From NCBI RefSeq assembly GCF_947493875.1, contig NZ_CANLSU010000006.1:186001-250000 (forward strand): DNA of 64,000 nt, given 5' to 3'. Shown here piece by piece: positions 36,985-48,111 of the stretch. Numbering within the stretch: position 1 is the first letter of the stretch; each line of letters starts with the position of its first letter. The stretch comes from an uncultured Marinococcus sp. Lineage in GTDB: Bacteria > Bacillota > Bacilli > Bacillales > Marinococcaceae. The notes under the pieces are model-generated. The model was not told where the DNA came from, searched no databases, and saw only the letters and a list, made by a program, of their open reading frames with translations. Both the position numbers and the translations under genes were made by a program.

Positions 36985-38275
36985 GGATGTCACGCTCCTT
37001 TACGCCAAACACTTTCGGTTTTTTATTAAAGATCCGGCTGTTCACCCATAGGCCGAGAAGCAGCCTTGTCCCAAGCACTGCCGTAATGAAGCTTACAAGT
37101 ATGCTCACAATCAGCATCAAAGCAAAGCCCTGCACCGAGCTTGTGCCAAAGTAGAAAAGCACCCCGGCAGCGATTAGTGTTGTTACGTTCGCGTCAATAA
37201 TCGTGCCGAGAGATCGTCTTGCTCCCGAACGGTACGCCGATAAAATGGATCTTCCGTATTTGATCTCCTCTTTAATCCGTTCGTACGTAATAATATTCGC
37301 ATCCACAGCCATACCGACCCCAAGGACAAGCGCCGCTATTCCCGGAAGCGTCAGCACGCCCTGGATAAAGTTGAATACTGCCAGCACAAAATAAATATAT
37401 GTACTAAGTGTTAATACCGCTATAAAGCCAGTAAAGCGATAGAATACGAGCATGAATAAGAAAATCAGCCCGACGCCGATAAACGTCGCAAAAATGGTTT
37501 TGTCCATAGCCTGTTCACCCAATGAAGCACCAACCGAGTTCGAGTATACTTCTTCGAGCTCCACAGGAAGCGATCCTGAATTCAAAATGTCCGCAAGGTT
37601 TTCTGCTTCTTCTACGCTAAAGTCCCCTTCAATCTGAATATCCTGGGTATACAGCGGCTCATCTACTGCGGGGGCAGAAATAAATTTCGGATCATCCTTC
37701 GTTGCTTCTTCTTCGTAGGAGTCCCCCTCTTCATAATCAAGCCAGATCACCAGCCGATTGTCTGGAAACGAGTATTCGTTAATGATGTTTTCTGTTACTT
37801 CGCCAAACTGATCACCGTCTTTTAGAGAAACGGTGACGATAGGGTTGTTTGCGTCGTCGAAGTTTACCGAAGCGGTGTTTTCCTGGATATCGCTTCCGGA
37901 CAGCCGCTCGTTATTGTCCACGTCCCTAATGCTTAGGTCGGCTTCTGTGGAAAGCAGCTCCCGTGCAGCCTGCTGGTCTTCGACTCCAGCGAGCTGAACA
38001 CGTATACGGTTATCCCCTTCAATGGTAATATTCGGCTCAGATACACCTAAAATGTTTACCCGCTGCGTCAGGGCAGCTACCGTGTTCTGCAGCGTTTCGT
38101 CTGTGATTTCCTGCCCTTCTTCCTGAGGCTCCACCTCATAGAGCACTTCAAATCCGCCCTGAAGATCCAGCCCAAGATCAATGCCGTTCACAATTTTTTC
38201 CGACGTCGGAATCATTAATGCCGCCAGCGCAAAAATAATTAAAAAGAAATAAACAATCCTTGATTTCTTTACCAT
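36974..38275 (-). CDS. secD: Protein translocase subunit SecD
   Basis: A 433-residue SecD: N-terminal helix, DLGLDLQGGFEVLYEV motif, an external P1 domain that is shorter and more acidic than in E. coli (EEGDSYEEEATKDDPK), then five helices with GVGMAVDANIITYERIKEE and SLGTIIDANVTTLIAA. Translation of secF starts within its last codons. It is preceded by the comN terminator, so secD-secF form their own unit. Confidence 0.95.
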   Translation of the reverse strand: MVKKSRIVYFFLIIFALAALMIPTSEKIVNGIDLGLDLQGGFEVLYEVEPQEEGQEITDETLQNTVAALTQRVNILGVSEPNITIEGDNRIRVQLAGVEDQQAARELLSTEADLSIRDVDNNERLSGSDIQENTASVNFDDANNPIVTVSLKDGDQFGEVTENIINEYSFPDNRLVIWLDYEEGDSYEEEATKDDPKFISAPAVDEPLYTQDIQIEGDFSVEEAENLADILNSGSLPVELEEVYSNSVGASLGEQAMDKTIFATFIGVGLIFLFMLVFYRFTGFIAVLTLSTYIYFVLAVFNFIQGVLTLPGIAALVLGVGMAVDANIITYERIKEEIKYGRSILSAYRSGARRSLGTIIDANVTTLIAAGVLFYFGTSSVQGFALMLIVSILVSFITAVLGTRLLLGLWVNSRIFNKKPKVFGVKERDIHEP

Positions 38276-38331
38276 TACAGGTTCATCCTTCCGTGCTTCG
38301 ATCCGCCGTTATATGATGCTTCTGCTCCCAT

Positions 38332-38363
38332 AAATAAACCAGAACGGAGCGCTCCGTCTGGTC
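38332..38363 (-). terminator. Terminator of comN
   Basis: ACCAGACGGAG/CTCCGTTCTGGT stem (one mismatch) followed by TTATTTAT on the minus strand. Confidence 0.7.
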
Positions 38364-38430
38364 CTTCTCTCCTGTATACGTTCCTTGTTTCTCAAACAAG
38401 AGCAATTATACGTATGCGCAGAATTAAATG

Positions 38431-38751
38431 TCAATCGACCTTTTCTGCTACATTGCCGCTCACCTGGGCCAGTATTTCTTCCAGAGCATCATCATAGTTT
38501 TTCTTTTGCTCGATCTCTTTGTACGATTCGATCGTTTTCTGCTGCATGTAGTCGTGCATTTTCATATGCAGAATCGTTTGCACAATTGTATGTAATGCCG
38601 GAGTATCCCGCCGTTTTTTCATCTGGCTTATGCTCATTTCCCATATTTCGTTTATATGTATGTTTTTGTAGCCCAGTGTTTCAAATTCCTTCACTTTGCT
38701 CTCAAGTGCCGGATAAACAACCGCCTTCCATTCTTCCCAGACTTCCTCCAT
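38431..38751 (-). CDS. comN: Post-transcriptional regulator ComN (YrzD) family
   Basis: A 106-residue protein of the Post_transc_reg family (VYPALESKVKEFETLGY, then EIWEMSISQMKKRR and TILHMKMHDYMQQKTIESYK). In B. subtilis ComN acts on comE mRNA and interacts with DivIVA; it lies between secDF and yajC as here. Mostly helical, soluble. The frame starts at ATG 38751, just after AGGAGGTG. Confidence 0.85.
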   Translation of the reverse strand: MEEVWEEWKAVVYPALESKVKEFETLGYKNIHINEIWEMSISQMKKRRDTPALHTIVQTILHMKMHDYMQQKTIESYKEIEQKKNYDDALEEILAQVSGNVAEKVD

Positions 38752-38819
38752 CAGAACACCTCCTGCTTTTCATTATACTTAACCATGAAGATGTGGCAAA
38801 CATACTTTTCTCACAGGAT

Positions 38820-38853
38820 GAAAAAATTCCCGTTTATTTGTAAACGGGAATTC
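38820..38853 (-). terminator. Terminator of the queA-tgt-yajC group
   Basis: GAATTCCCGTTTA pairs with TAAACGGGAATT(T) around a short loop, followed by T6 on the minus strand, nine bases after yajC. Confidence 0.9.
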
Positions 38854-38861
38854 TATACAAG

Positions 38862-39113
38862 CTATTCATTTACTGTTTCGCGGACCGCGTTCCGGTCAAA
38901 CGTCAATTTCATGCTGCCGTCTACATCCACGATAAGTTTGTTTTCATCAATAGCATCAATAGTGCCGTGTATACCGCCGATAGTAACGATACGGTCACCC
39001 TTTTGCAGATTCGCATGCATTTCCTTGATCCGCTTCTGCTGCTTTTGCTGCGGACGAATCAAAAGGAAATAGAATATGAGAAACATCAAAACCAATACGA
39101 TAATTGTACTCAC
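38862..39113 (-). CDS. yajC: Preprotein translocase accessory subunit YajC
   Basis: An 83-residue single-span membrane protein: helix at about 3-20 followed by LIRPQQKQQKRIKEMHANLQKGDRI with the canonical RPQ-K motif, then a small beta domain (TIGGIHGTIDAID). It associates with SecDF. GTG 39113 is the start, five bases after AAGGGGTG. Confidence 0.95.
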   Translation of the reverse strand: MSTIIVLVLMFLIFYFLLIRPQQKQQKRIKEMHANLQKGDRIVTIGGIHGTIDAIDENKLIVDVDGSMKLTFDRNAVRETVNE

Positions 39114-39146
39114 TGTTTCACCCCTTGTCCCTTTAGCTTCCCCGAT

Positions 39147-41326
<2,180 letters not shown>

Positions 41327-41369
41327 GGCTAACCCTTCCTATTCGTTCAATCACGTAAAACCAAAAGCT

Positions 41370-41375
41370 ATTATA
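41370..41375 (-). promoter_or_regulatory. Possible -10 box of queA-tgt-yajC
   Basis: Exact TATAAT on the minus strand, 44 bases before the queA start and just after the ruvB terminator; no convincing -35. Confidence 0.4.
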
Positions 41376-41400
41376 TAGGAATTTACCGTTTTATGCACGA

Positions 41401-41428
41401 AAGAAATCCAGCACCACAAAGTGCTGGC
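41401..41428 (-). terminator. Terminator of ruvAB
   Basis: CCAGCAC pairs with GTGCTGG around a six-base loop, followed by ATTTCTTT on the minus strand. Confidence 0.7.
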
Positions 41429-41442
41429 TACTCAAGCATGGC

Positions 41443-42450
41443 TCATGTATTTTCTTCCTGATACGGATAACCAAAATGCTCATACGCAAGCGGAGCTGCT
41501 TTTCTTCCTCGTGGCGTCCGCTGCAGAAATCCGATCTGCATTAAATACGGTTCATACACATCTTCGAGCGTGTGGGCCTCTTCTCCAATTTTTGCTGCTA
41601 TCGCCTCCACGCCGGCCGGACCGCCCCGGAAGGTCTCAATTAAGCCGAGCAGGTATTTATGATCAATGTGGTCAAGGCCGAGCTTATCCACCTGCAGTCG
41701 TTCCAGGGCATGATTTGCCAGCTCCATCGTGATGCTTCCGTCCCCCTGCACCTGGGCAAAATCACGAACCCTTCGCAGCAGCCGGTTCACCACCCGCGGG
41801 GTCCCCCGGGATCTTCTGGCGAGTTCGTAGGCTGCTCCTTTATCAATATTAAGCTGGAATAAATCTCCCGAACGCCGGACGATTTCAGCCAGGTCCTCCT
41901 CCACATAGTATTCCAGGCGTGCGTGTACGCCGAATCGATCTCTGAGCGGTGCAGAGAGAAGACCTGCTCTCGTAGTGGCGCCAATCAGAGTGAAAGGGGG
42001 GAGATCAAGGCGGACAGACCGCGCAGAGCTGTCCTTGCCAATTACAATATCGATGCAAAAATCCTCCATTGCCGGGTACAGCACTTCCTCCACTGCCCGG
42101 GGGAGCCGGTGTATTTCATCGATAAAAAGTACGTCACCGGGCTCGAGTGCTGTCATGACTGCGGCAAGATCTCCGGGCCTTTCAATAGCCGGACCGCTCG
42201 TTGTCCGAATGTTTACATCCATCTCACGCGCAATAATCATGGCAAGCGTCGTTTTTCCAAGACCGGGAGGCCCGTAAAGCAAAGTATGGTCAAGCGGCTC
42301 TTCCCGGAGCTTCGCCGCTTCAATAAATACCTCCAGGTTTTCCTTTACTTTTCGCTGGCCAATATATTCCCGAAGCCGGTCCGGGCGAATGCTTTGTTCC
42401 ACCAAGTCTTCTCCTGATTCTGCTTCCTGGGAAACAATTCTATCTTCCAA
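41443..42450 (-). CDS. ruvB: Holliday junction branch migration ATPase RuvB
   Basis: A 335-residue AAA+ motor. Walker [11 protein letters not shown] (59-68), Walker [10 protein letters not shown], sensor [18 protein letters not shown] and the C-terminal winged helix with [16 protein letters not shown] are intact. It follows ruvA by 24 bases, the usual pair. Confidence 0.97.
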   Translation of the reverse strand: MEDRIVSQEAESGEDLVEQSIRPDRLREYIGQRKVKENLEVFIEAAKLREEPLDHTLLYGPPGLGKTTLAMIIAREMDVNIRTTSGPAIERPGDLAAVMTALEPGDVLFIDEIHRLPRAVEEVLYPAMEDFCIDIVIGKDSSARSVRLDLPPFTLIGATTRAGLLSAPLRDRFGVHARLEYYVEEDLAEIVRRSGDLFQLNIDKGAAYELARRSRGTPRVVNRLLRRVRDFAQVQGDGSITMELANHALERLQVDKLGLDHIDHKYLLGLIETFRGGPAGVEAIAAKIGEEAHTLEDVYEPYLMQIGFLQRTPRGRKAAPLAYEHFGYPYQEENT

Positions 42451-42474
42451 GAATTTTTCCTCCTCCGTTTTCTG

Positions 42475-43083
42475 CTATGTGAGCATCCACTGCAGAGCTT
42501 TTCTTACATATTCATCTGCACTCAACTGTTCTTTTTCCAAATGAGGGCGCACTTTTTTGATTTCTTTTTCTCCGTATCCAAGGGCCGTCAGTGCTTCAAG
42601 CGCTTCCTCAAGATCTCCACCCGGCTGCTGCTCGTCAAGCAGGGATACTGGTGCCCCCGCTACTGTTACCGCATCATAAACGCCGGTCAATTTCCCTTTC
42701 AGATCGATAATCATCTGCTTTGCTGTTTTTTTACCGACTCCCGGAAATTTCGTTAAAAACGTTTCGTCTTCATTTTCAATAGCTCCCACCACCTGCCCCG
42801 GATCCCCGGATGCAAGAATAGCCTGAGCGCCCTTCGGCCCTATTCCCGACACCTGAAGCAGCTGTTCAAACAGCTCGCGCTCTTTTCTTGAACGAAAGCC
42901 GTACAGACGGTTTACATCTTCTTTAACATACTGATATGTATAAACTACTGTTTCTTCATCCGCCTGCTGGCCGTTAAATACAAAAGGGTTGGAACAATAG
43001 ATTAAATAGCCGATCCCGTTGTTTTCAATCGTGATCGTGTCGCCTTTTATATGATCCACACGTCCTTTTACGAATTCGATCAC
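42475..43083 (-). CDS. ruvA: Holliday junction DNA-binding protein RuvA
   Basis: A 202-residue protein: OB fold (1-62), two helix-hairpin-helix motifs ([16 protein letters not shown] and [21 protein letters not shown]) and the C-terminal RuvB-binding helices ([16 protein letters not shown]). GTG 43083 is the start, nine bases after AAGGAG. It heads the ruvAB unit. Confidence 0.96.
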   Translation of the reverse strand: MIEFVKGRVDHIKGDTITIENNGIGYLIYCSNPFVFNGQQADEETVVYTYQYVKEDVNRLYGFRSRKERELFEQLLQVSGIGPKGAQAILASGDPGQVVGAIENEDETFLTKFPGVGKKTAKQMIIDLKGKLTGVYDAVTVAGAPVSLLDEQQPGGDLEEALEALTALGYGEKEIKKVRPHLEKEQLSADEYVRKALQWMLT

Positions 43084-43195
43084 TGTCGTCCTCTCCTTGC
43101 TTTATTAAAATGCGAACATGCTTTCCTATATCATAGCAAAGATCGCCCCAGTTGAAAAATGACTATTCGCCCACTCTGCCAAAGGCCTGCGCATT

Positions 43196-43226
43196 AAAAA
43201 CCTTCCACCGGTGGGGTGAAAGGTTT
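43196..43226 (-). terminator. Terminator of yebC
   Basis: AAACCTT and CACC pair with GGTG and AAGGTTT; T5 follows on the minus strand. It touches the yebC stop. Confidence 0.75.
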
Positions 43227-43983
43227 ACGAGGAGACTTCCAGACGTTCCATCTGCTCTTCTTCTGCTTCAAAGTTATGGTACACGCTCTGTACATCATCG
43301 TTATCTTCAAGCGCGTCGATCAATTTGAGCATCTTCCGGGCATGTTCATCTTCTAAATGGGCTTTCGTTTCCGGAATCATGGTGACCTCTGCCGTGGAAA
43401 AATGATACGTATGCTCCATAGCCCCTTTTACAGCTTCGAAATCATCGGGTTCAGTGTAAATATAAAATCCGTGGTCATCGTACTCCACGTCATCCGCCCC
43501 GGCTTCTACGGCCTCCAGCATGAACGTGTCTTCATCAGCTTCAACGTTTTCACGGTCTACGGCCAGAAAGCCCTCTTTGTTGAAAAGAAAAGAAACGCAG
43601 CCATTCTCTCCGAGGTTGCCTCCATTTTTATTAAAAGCGGCACGAATATCCGCTACAGTCCGGTTTTTATTGTCAGTTAACGTTTTTACCATTACAGCCG
43701 CTCCGCCAGGACCGTACCCTTCGTACGTCATTTCTTCGTACTGCAATTCCGCTCCCTGGCCTTTTGCTTTTTTGATGGTCCGCGTAATATTTTCATTTGG
43801 AATGTTCGCTGCCCGTGCTTTTGTAATCGCCATACGCAAACGAAGATTCTGGTCGGGGTCATCTCCTGCCTCCCGGACAGCGGCGAAAATTTCCTTCGAT
43901 AATTTCGTGAATATTTTTGCCCGCCTGGAGTCCTGAGCTTCTTTACGGCGCTTAATATTATTCCATTTCGAATGTCCTGCCAT
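43225..43983 (-). CDS. yebC: YebC/PmpR family protein
   Basis: A 252-residue protein of the YebC/TACO1 family: MAGHSKWNNIKRRKEAQDSRRAKIF-type start, later NIPNENITRTIKKAKG and YEGYGPGGAAVMVK. Members are translation factors that ease ribosome stalling at proline stretches; some were called transcription regulators. The start at 43983 follows AAGGAG by seven bases and gives the invariant MAGHSKW; an upstream extension of eight residues is not supported. Confidence 0.95.
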   Translation of the reverse strand: MAGHSKWNNIKRRKEAQDSRRAKIFTKLSKEIFAAVREAGDDPDQNLRLRMAITKARAANIPNENITRTIKKAKGQGAELQYEEMTYEGYGPGGAAVMVKTLTDNKNRTVADIRAAFNKNGGNLGENGCVSFLFNKEGFLAVDRENVEADEDTFMLEAVEAGADDVEYDDHGFYIYTEPDDFEAVKGAMEHTYHFSTAEVTMIPETKAHLEDEHARKMLKLIDALEDNDDVQSVYHNFEAEEEQMERLEVSS

Positions 43984-44042
43984 TACGATTCTCCTTCCTA
44001 TCTTCACAGCCTGGTATAGAATAAAATGGCGGCTGTTTTTAA

Positions 44043-44072
44043 TTTACAATAAAAACATCTTACCGCTATGAT
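44043..44072 (+). promoter_or_regulatory. Probable promoter of niaR
   Basis: TTTACA, 18 bp, TATGAT, about 33 bp before the niaR start. Confidence 0.6.
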
Positions 44073-44105
44073 ATAGAGTAACAACCTACAAAGCGAGGTA
44101 TTACC

Positions 44106-44663
44106 ATGCCTAAAGATTCTTCAAAAAAAATGCTCGGTGCCGATCGGCGCAGTCAGCTGCTCGAATGGCTTGAAATGTCCGTCCGGCCACTGACCGGTAG
44201 CTCTCTTGCTTCAAGAGCGAGCGTCAGCCGCCAGGTCATCGTCCAGGACATGTCGTTACTGAAAGCCCAGGGGCATCCAATTCTCGCCACGTCCCAGGGC
44301 TATATTATTATTCAGAATAAGAACACAGACCAGACGGTACAAAAACGCGTAGCCGTCTCCCACCCTTCCGATCCGGCCAGCACTCTCAAGGAGCTGTACT
44401 TAATTGTAGACCACGGTGGGAAGATTGTTGATGTGTCCGTCGAGCATCCCGTTTACGGTGACATTACCGCATCCTTAATGATCGAAAGCCGGATTGACGC
44501 GGACCGCTTTATCAAAAACATGAAAAATACAAATGCTTCCATGCTCTCGGAACTGACTGCCGGTGTGCACCTTCATACCATTGAAATTCCTTCGCACGCT
44601 CAGTTCGATGTTTTGCTGGAGGCTTTACAAAGCCACTCCTACCTGATCAGCGAAGATAATTAA
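44106..44663 (+). CDS. niaR: Niacin-responsive repressor NiaR (YrxA)
   Basis: A 185-residue repressor: an HTH_11 domain (about 14-70; SLASRASVSRQVIVQDMSLL holds the recognition helix) and a 3H domain with metal/niacin-binding histidines in VEHPVYGDI, AGVHLHTIEIPSH. It represses NAD synthesis and niacin uptake genes when niacin is plentiful. In B. subtilis it lies beside the nad genes; here it stands alone between yebC and pheA and its stop overlaps that of pheA by four bases. Confidence 0.92.
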   Translation: MPKDSSKKMLGADRRSQLLEWLEMSVRPLTGSSLASRASVSRQVIVQDMSLLKAQGHPILATSQGYIIIQNKNTDQTVQKRVAVSHPSDPASTLKELYLIVDHGGKIVDVSVEHPVYGDITASLMIESRIDADRFIKNMKNTNASMLSELTAGVHLHTIEIPSHAQFDVLLEALQSHSYLISEDN

Positions 44664-45559
44664 CCTGTCGTCCTGCTGTCTACTTTCGCTTCTGCCGAAG
44701 AGAGCTCAAAGCACGGATAATGTCCGAGAACCCGGACTCCAAAGCCCAGCGCTTCAAGCTCCGCAATAACGCCTGGAATCAAGACATCGTCCTCTGGCTG
44801 CTCTACGTCCATGACAAAAAAGTAATTTCCAATCCCGGTCTTCATTGGCCGGGATTCAATTTTTGTTAAATTTAATTTCCGCCACGAAAAGGCCGCAAGA
44901 ACTTGATGCAAAGCACCTGGATAGTCAGAAGGGAGCGTAATGACCATCGTCGTTCTCTCCGTTACTTTCTTTTCTTCAGAAAGACTTTCCGCCCGGTCTT
45001 CACTGCCAGCGAGCACCACAAAGCGGGTATGGTTATTTGTATAGTCATGAATATTTTCCTTCACGATCTCAAGGCCGTACTGCTCCGCAGCCAATCTGGT
45101 CGCAATTACTACGCCTTCAGCTGTACCCTCGCTCACCTTTTTCGCAGCGGCACTGGTGGAATTTGTAAACTGCGCTTTTGTTTCCGGCATCCACCGGCTT
45201 AAAAACTCATGGCACTGGGCAATGGCATGCGGGTGTGAATGCACAAATTCCGCCTGCTCCCATTGCTCCTTTTCCTCTGGAAGAGCCAGCAGGTGCTGCT
45301 CAATGGGCACAGTCACTTCTCCAATAATCGGCAGTTCATGCTTATGAATCAAATAATCCAGGGTCACATTCACCGAGCCTTCGATCGCATTTTCAAGCGG
45401 CACGACAGCAATATCTATCTCCTGCTGCTGCGTCAGCTTCATCCCTTCTGCAATCGTATCAAAGGGCTCGAGCACCTGCTCATGAAAGAGCACCCGGGCC
45501 GCCATTTCTGTAAAAGTTCCCCTTGGGCCAAGATATCCCACTCGCTTCACTCTCTCCAC
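44660..45559 (-). CDS. pheA: Prephenate dehydratase
   Basis: A 299-residue enzyme converting prephenate to phenylpyruvate for phenylalanine synthesis. The catalytic domain opens VGYLGPRGTFTEMAA and holds VPLENAIEGSVNVTLD and NHTRF with the catalytic Thr. The ACT domain (about 205-285) contains LTKIESRPMKTG, the Phe-binding ESRP motif, so feedback inhibition is expected. It follows pheB by 19 bases. Confidence 0.97.
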   Translation of the reverse strand: MERVKRVGYLGPRGTFTEMAARVLFHEQVLEPFDTIAEGMKLTQQQEIDIAVVPLENAIEGSVNVTLDYLIHKHELPIIGEVTVPIEQHLLALPEEKEQWEQAEFVHSHPHAIAQCHEFLSRWMPETKAQFTNSTSAAAKKVSEGTAEGVVIATRLAAEQYGLEIVKENIHDYTNNHTRFVVLAGSEDRAESLSEEKKVTERTTMVITLPSDYPGALHQVLAAFSWRKLNLTKIESRPMKTGIGNYFFVMDVEQPEDDVLIPGVIAELEALGFGVRVLGHYPCFELSSAEAKVDSRTTG

Positions 45560-45578
45560 TCCTTTACCTTTCTACTCT

Positions 45579-46043
45579 TTACAGTGATCCGGACCCAACT
45601 ATTTCAGCCTTTTCAACAAATTCCATTCCCTGAATTTTGCGTACAAAGTCACGGATTTCCAGACTGAGCGCCGACGTATCCACAGTCAGCGTGATATTTG
45701 CCCGCCCCTGCAGCGGGATTGTCTGATTAATAGTAAGCACGTTTGAATTCGCTTCCGCTACAATACGCAGCAGCTCCGACAGAGAGCCGGAACGATCGGC
45801 AAGCTGAATCGATAATGTAATAATCTGCTCCTGTATCATTGTATGGAACGGAAAAATAGCGTCGCGGTATTTGTAAAATGCGCTGCGGCTCAGATCCACA
45901 TGCTGAACCGCTTCGGCCACCTTTTGCACCTTGCCGCTTTCGAGCAGTGCTTTTGCTTCCAACGTTTTCTGCATTGCATCTGTCAACAGATCTTCCCGCA
46001 CAAGATAGAAATGATCAATTCTGTCTGCCACTGCTTTCACCAC
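45579..46043 (-). CDS. pheB: ACT domain protein PheB
   Basis: A 154-residue protein: N-terminal helix-turn-helix-like part ([20 protein letters not shown]) and a C-terminal ACT domain (about 75-148, [21 protein letters not shown]). In B. subtilis pheB lies with pheA and was called a chorismate mutase, though its role is not proven. The start is unsure: tandem GTG codons at 46043/46040, or an internal GTG four codons on that follows GGTGAAAG more closely. Confidence 0.88.
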   Translation of the reverse strand: MVKAVADRIDHFYLVREDLLTDAMQKTLEAKALLESGKVQKVAEAVQHVDLSRSAFYKYRDAIFPFHTMIQEQIITLSIQLADRSGSLSELLRIVAEANSNVLTINQTIPLQGRANITLTVDTSALSLEIRDFVRKIQGMEFVEKAEIVGSGSL

Positions 46044-46074
46044 ACTCTTTTATACTCTGATTTATACTGACTGA

Positions 46075-47364
46075 TTACCCATCAACAAATTCAAACTCAA
46101 AGTCCAGCAGCCTTACTGTATCTCCGTGCTTAGCCCCGCGCTCGCGAAGTGCTTCATCGACGCCCATGTTACGCATTTTCTTTGAAAAGCGCTGCATTGA
46201 ATCTTCGTGGGAAAGATCTGCCATTCTATAGTGTTTTTCGATGTCCGGGCCGTACAGTACATAAGCACCGTCGTCGGCTCGGCCGATGTAAAACGGAGCT
46301 TCTTTTTCATCAAGCGTGTACACCACTTTTTCTTCCTGGTCCTCTTCATCATATAAATGAAAGGCAGGAGTCGTTTCCACCAGATCCGCTACTCGTTGCA
46401 GAAGCGGCTGAATGCCCTGCTTTCTAAGGGTAGAGACAGGAAATACTTCAATGCCTTCCGGAAGCTTCTTTTTAAACTCTTCAAGCTGTTCCTCTGTGCC
46501 CGGCATGTCCATCTTGTTAGCCATTACTACCATTGGGCGTTCAAGCAGCCGGAGGTTATGCTCCCGCAGCTCCGCATTAATCTGCTGAAAATCCTCAAAT
46601 GGATCACGGCCTTCGAGTTCGCCGGCCATATCGACAATATGCACAAGCACCCGCGTCCGTTCAATATGCCGCAAAAATTGGGCTCCAAGCCCAACTCCTT
46701 CATGGGCTCCGGCAATAAGTCCCGGGAGATCTGCCATGACAAAGCTTTTTCCTTCTCCTGCATCCACGACGCCGAGATTCGGCTTTAATGTAGTAAATGG
46801 ATAATCGGCAATTTTAGGCCGTGCTGCTGATACTATAGACAATAGCGTGGATTTACCGACGCTTGGAAAACCGACAAGACCAACGTCTGCCAGCACCTTC
46901 AGCTCAAGCTGAATGTCTTTTTCCTCCGCCGGCTCGCCTTTTTCGCTGATTTCCGGGGCTGGGTTGGAAGGAGAAGCAAATCGCGTGTTACCACGACCGC
47001 CACGGCCGCCCTTTGCCACCACTACCCGCTGTTTATGCTCTATCAAATCGGCAATCATGACCTCCGAGCTGCGGTCACGGATAATTGTGCCCGGCGGTAC
47101 ACGGACAATTAAATCTTCGCCGCCTCTGCCGTGCTGGTTTTTGGATCTTCCATTGTCTCCGCGCTTTGCCTTAAAATGGCGCTGATAGCGGAAGTCCATC
47201 AATGTTCTAAGCCCTTCATCCACTTCAAAAACTACATCTGCGCCTCTGCCTCCGTCACCTCCGGCCGGTCCGCCGTCCGGGACATACTTTTCCCGACGAA
47301 AGGCGACCATGCCATCTCCGCCATCGCCGCCTTTTACATATAAATTTACGTGATCTACAAACAA
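46075..47364 (-). CDS. obg: GTPase Obg
   Basis: A 429-residue essential GTPase of ribosome assembly and stress. The glycine-rich Obg fold (1-158) begins [23 protein letters not shown]1 is GFPSVGKST (165-173), G3 DLPGLI, G4 NKMD; a C-terminal OCT domain (about 345-425) ends [11 protein letters not shown]. The start is TTG 47364, six bases after GAGGTG, which gives the family's standard start and length. A longer frame to 47412 would overlap spo0B. It follows spo0B by 22 bases, the usual sporulation-linked pair. Confidence 0.96.
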   Translation of the reverse strand: MFVDHVNLYVKGGDGGDGMVAFRREKYVPDGGPAGGDGGRGADVVFEVDEGLRTLMDFRYQRHFKAKRGDNGRSKNQHGRGGEDLIVRVPPGTIIRDRSSEVMIADLIEHKQRVVVAKGGRGGRGNTRFASPSNPAPEISEKGEPAEEKDIQLELKVLADVGLVGFPSVGKSTLLSIVSAARPKIADYPFTTLKPNLGVVDAGEGKSFVMADLPGLIAGAHEGVGLGAQFLRHIERTRVLVHIVDMAGELEGRDPFEDFQQINAELREHNLRLLERPMVVMANKMDMPGTEEQLEEFKKKLPEGIEVFPVSTLRKQGIQPLLQRVADLVETTPAFHLYDEEDQEEKVVYTLDEKEAPFYIGRADDGAYVLYGPDIEKHYRMADLSHEDSMQRFSKKMRNMGVDEALRERGAKHGDTVRLLDFEFEFVDG

Positions 47365-47386
47365 CTCTTTCACCTCATTAGTATTC

Positions 47387-47929
47387 TTACTGACCGCCTG
47401 TTTGATCGACAATGACGCAATATAGGTGCTCTGTGCTTACTTCTATATACTCAATCATATCTATCATTACGGACTCTTTTCTTATCCATTGTTCGAGCCT
47501 CTCAGGACTCTTCAATTCACCTTCAAAATCGAGCTCCAGACACGCAAGCCCTCCCTCGTTCTGGTTGATGGAAATTTCGAGGTGGTTTTCTCTTGTTCGT
47601 CCGGCCTGCTCATCAATGCATGCAGCCAGACCCTGAAAAAAACCAGTCCATTTTTGATCGTCCGGTTGGGCATTGAACGTATCCTCCACCTCAAAATCAA
47701 TGGAAAACCAGTGTTCCTGCCAGTGAAACGTAATCAACTCCACAGCAAAAGCCGGGGCCTGTACGTTTGAAAGCTTGGCTTCGTGGGATGCTTTAAAGGC
47801 CGTTTTTTCGATTACTTTCTGTAGCTCCTCCACTTTACCAAGCGCAGCGTGTGTTTTCAGAAGCTGCAGGACATTCATCCAATCATGACGGGAATGCTTC
47901 AATACGTCCAATTTTTCTTCAGCCTTCAT
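47387..47929 (-). CDS. spo0B: Sporulation initiation phosphotransferase Spo0B
   Basis: A 180-residue protein of the four-helix phosphorelay type. [20 protein letters not shown] carries the phosphorylated His15, equal to His30 of B. subtilis; the C-terminal half is the degenerate ATPase-like domain. It moves phosphate from Spo0F to Spo0A, so the phosphorelay should be present. In relatives it follows rplU-rpmA; here a ureohydrolase gene diverges just upstream. Minus-strand TGATACAAT at 48018-48026 is a likely extended -10. Confidence 0.9.
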   Translation of the reverse strand: MKAEEKLDVLKHSRHDWMNVLQLLKTHAALGKVEELQKVIEKTAFKASHEAKLSNVQAPAFAVELITFHWQEHWFSIDFEVEDTFNAQPDDQKWTGFFQGLAACIDEQAGRTRENHLEISINQNEGGLACLELDFEGELKSPERLEQWIRKESVMIDMIEYIEVSTEHLYCVIVDQTGGQ

Positions 47930-48017
47930 AGAGGTTACCGCCTTTCCACTTCACCGCGCTGTCGTACAGTTTGTTCCACTGCTTCGAACGCAAAACTACT
48001 CACATATGGTACACTTT

Positions 48018-48026
48018 ATTGTATCA
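48018..48026 (-). promoter_or_regulatory. Probable extended -10 of the spo0B-obg transcript
   Basis: TGATACAAT on the minus strand, about 90 bases before spo0B; no clear -35. Confidence 0.45.
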
Positions 48027-48111
48027 CATGTCACGTGGTAAACGTATCCGGGCATGTACACTTCTTCACTCCCTATACATTGAAAATCATACACAGAGAG
48101 GGTGCTGATAT

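Noticed and set aside
47365-47412. N-terminal extension of obg up to 47412
   Set aside because: It overlaps spo0B and lacks similarity to Obg; GAGGTG before TTG 47364 gives the standard start.
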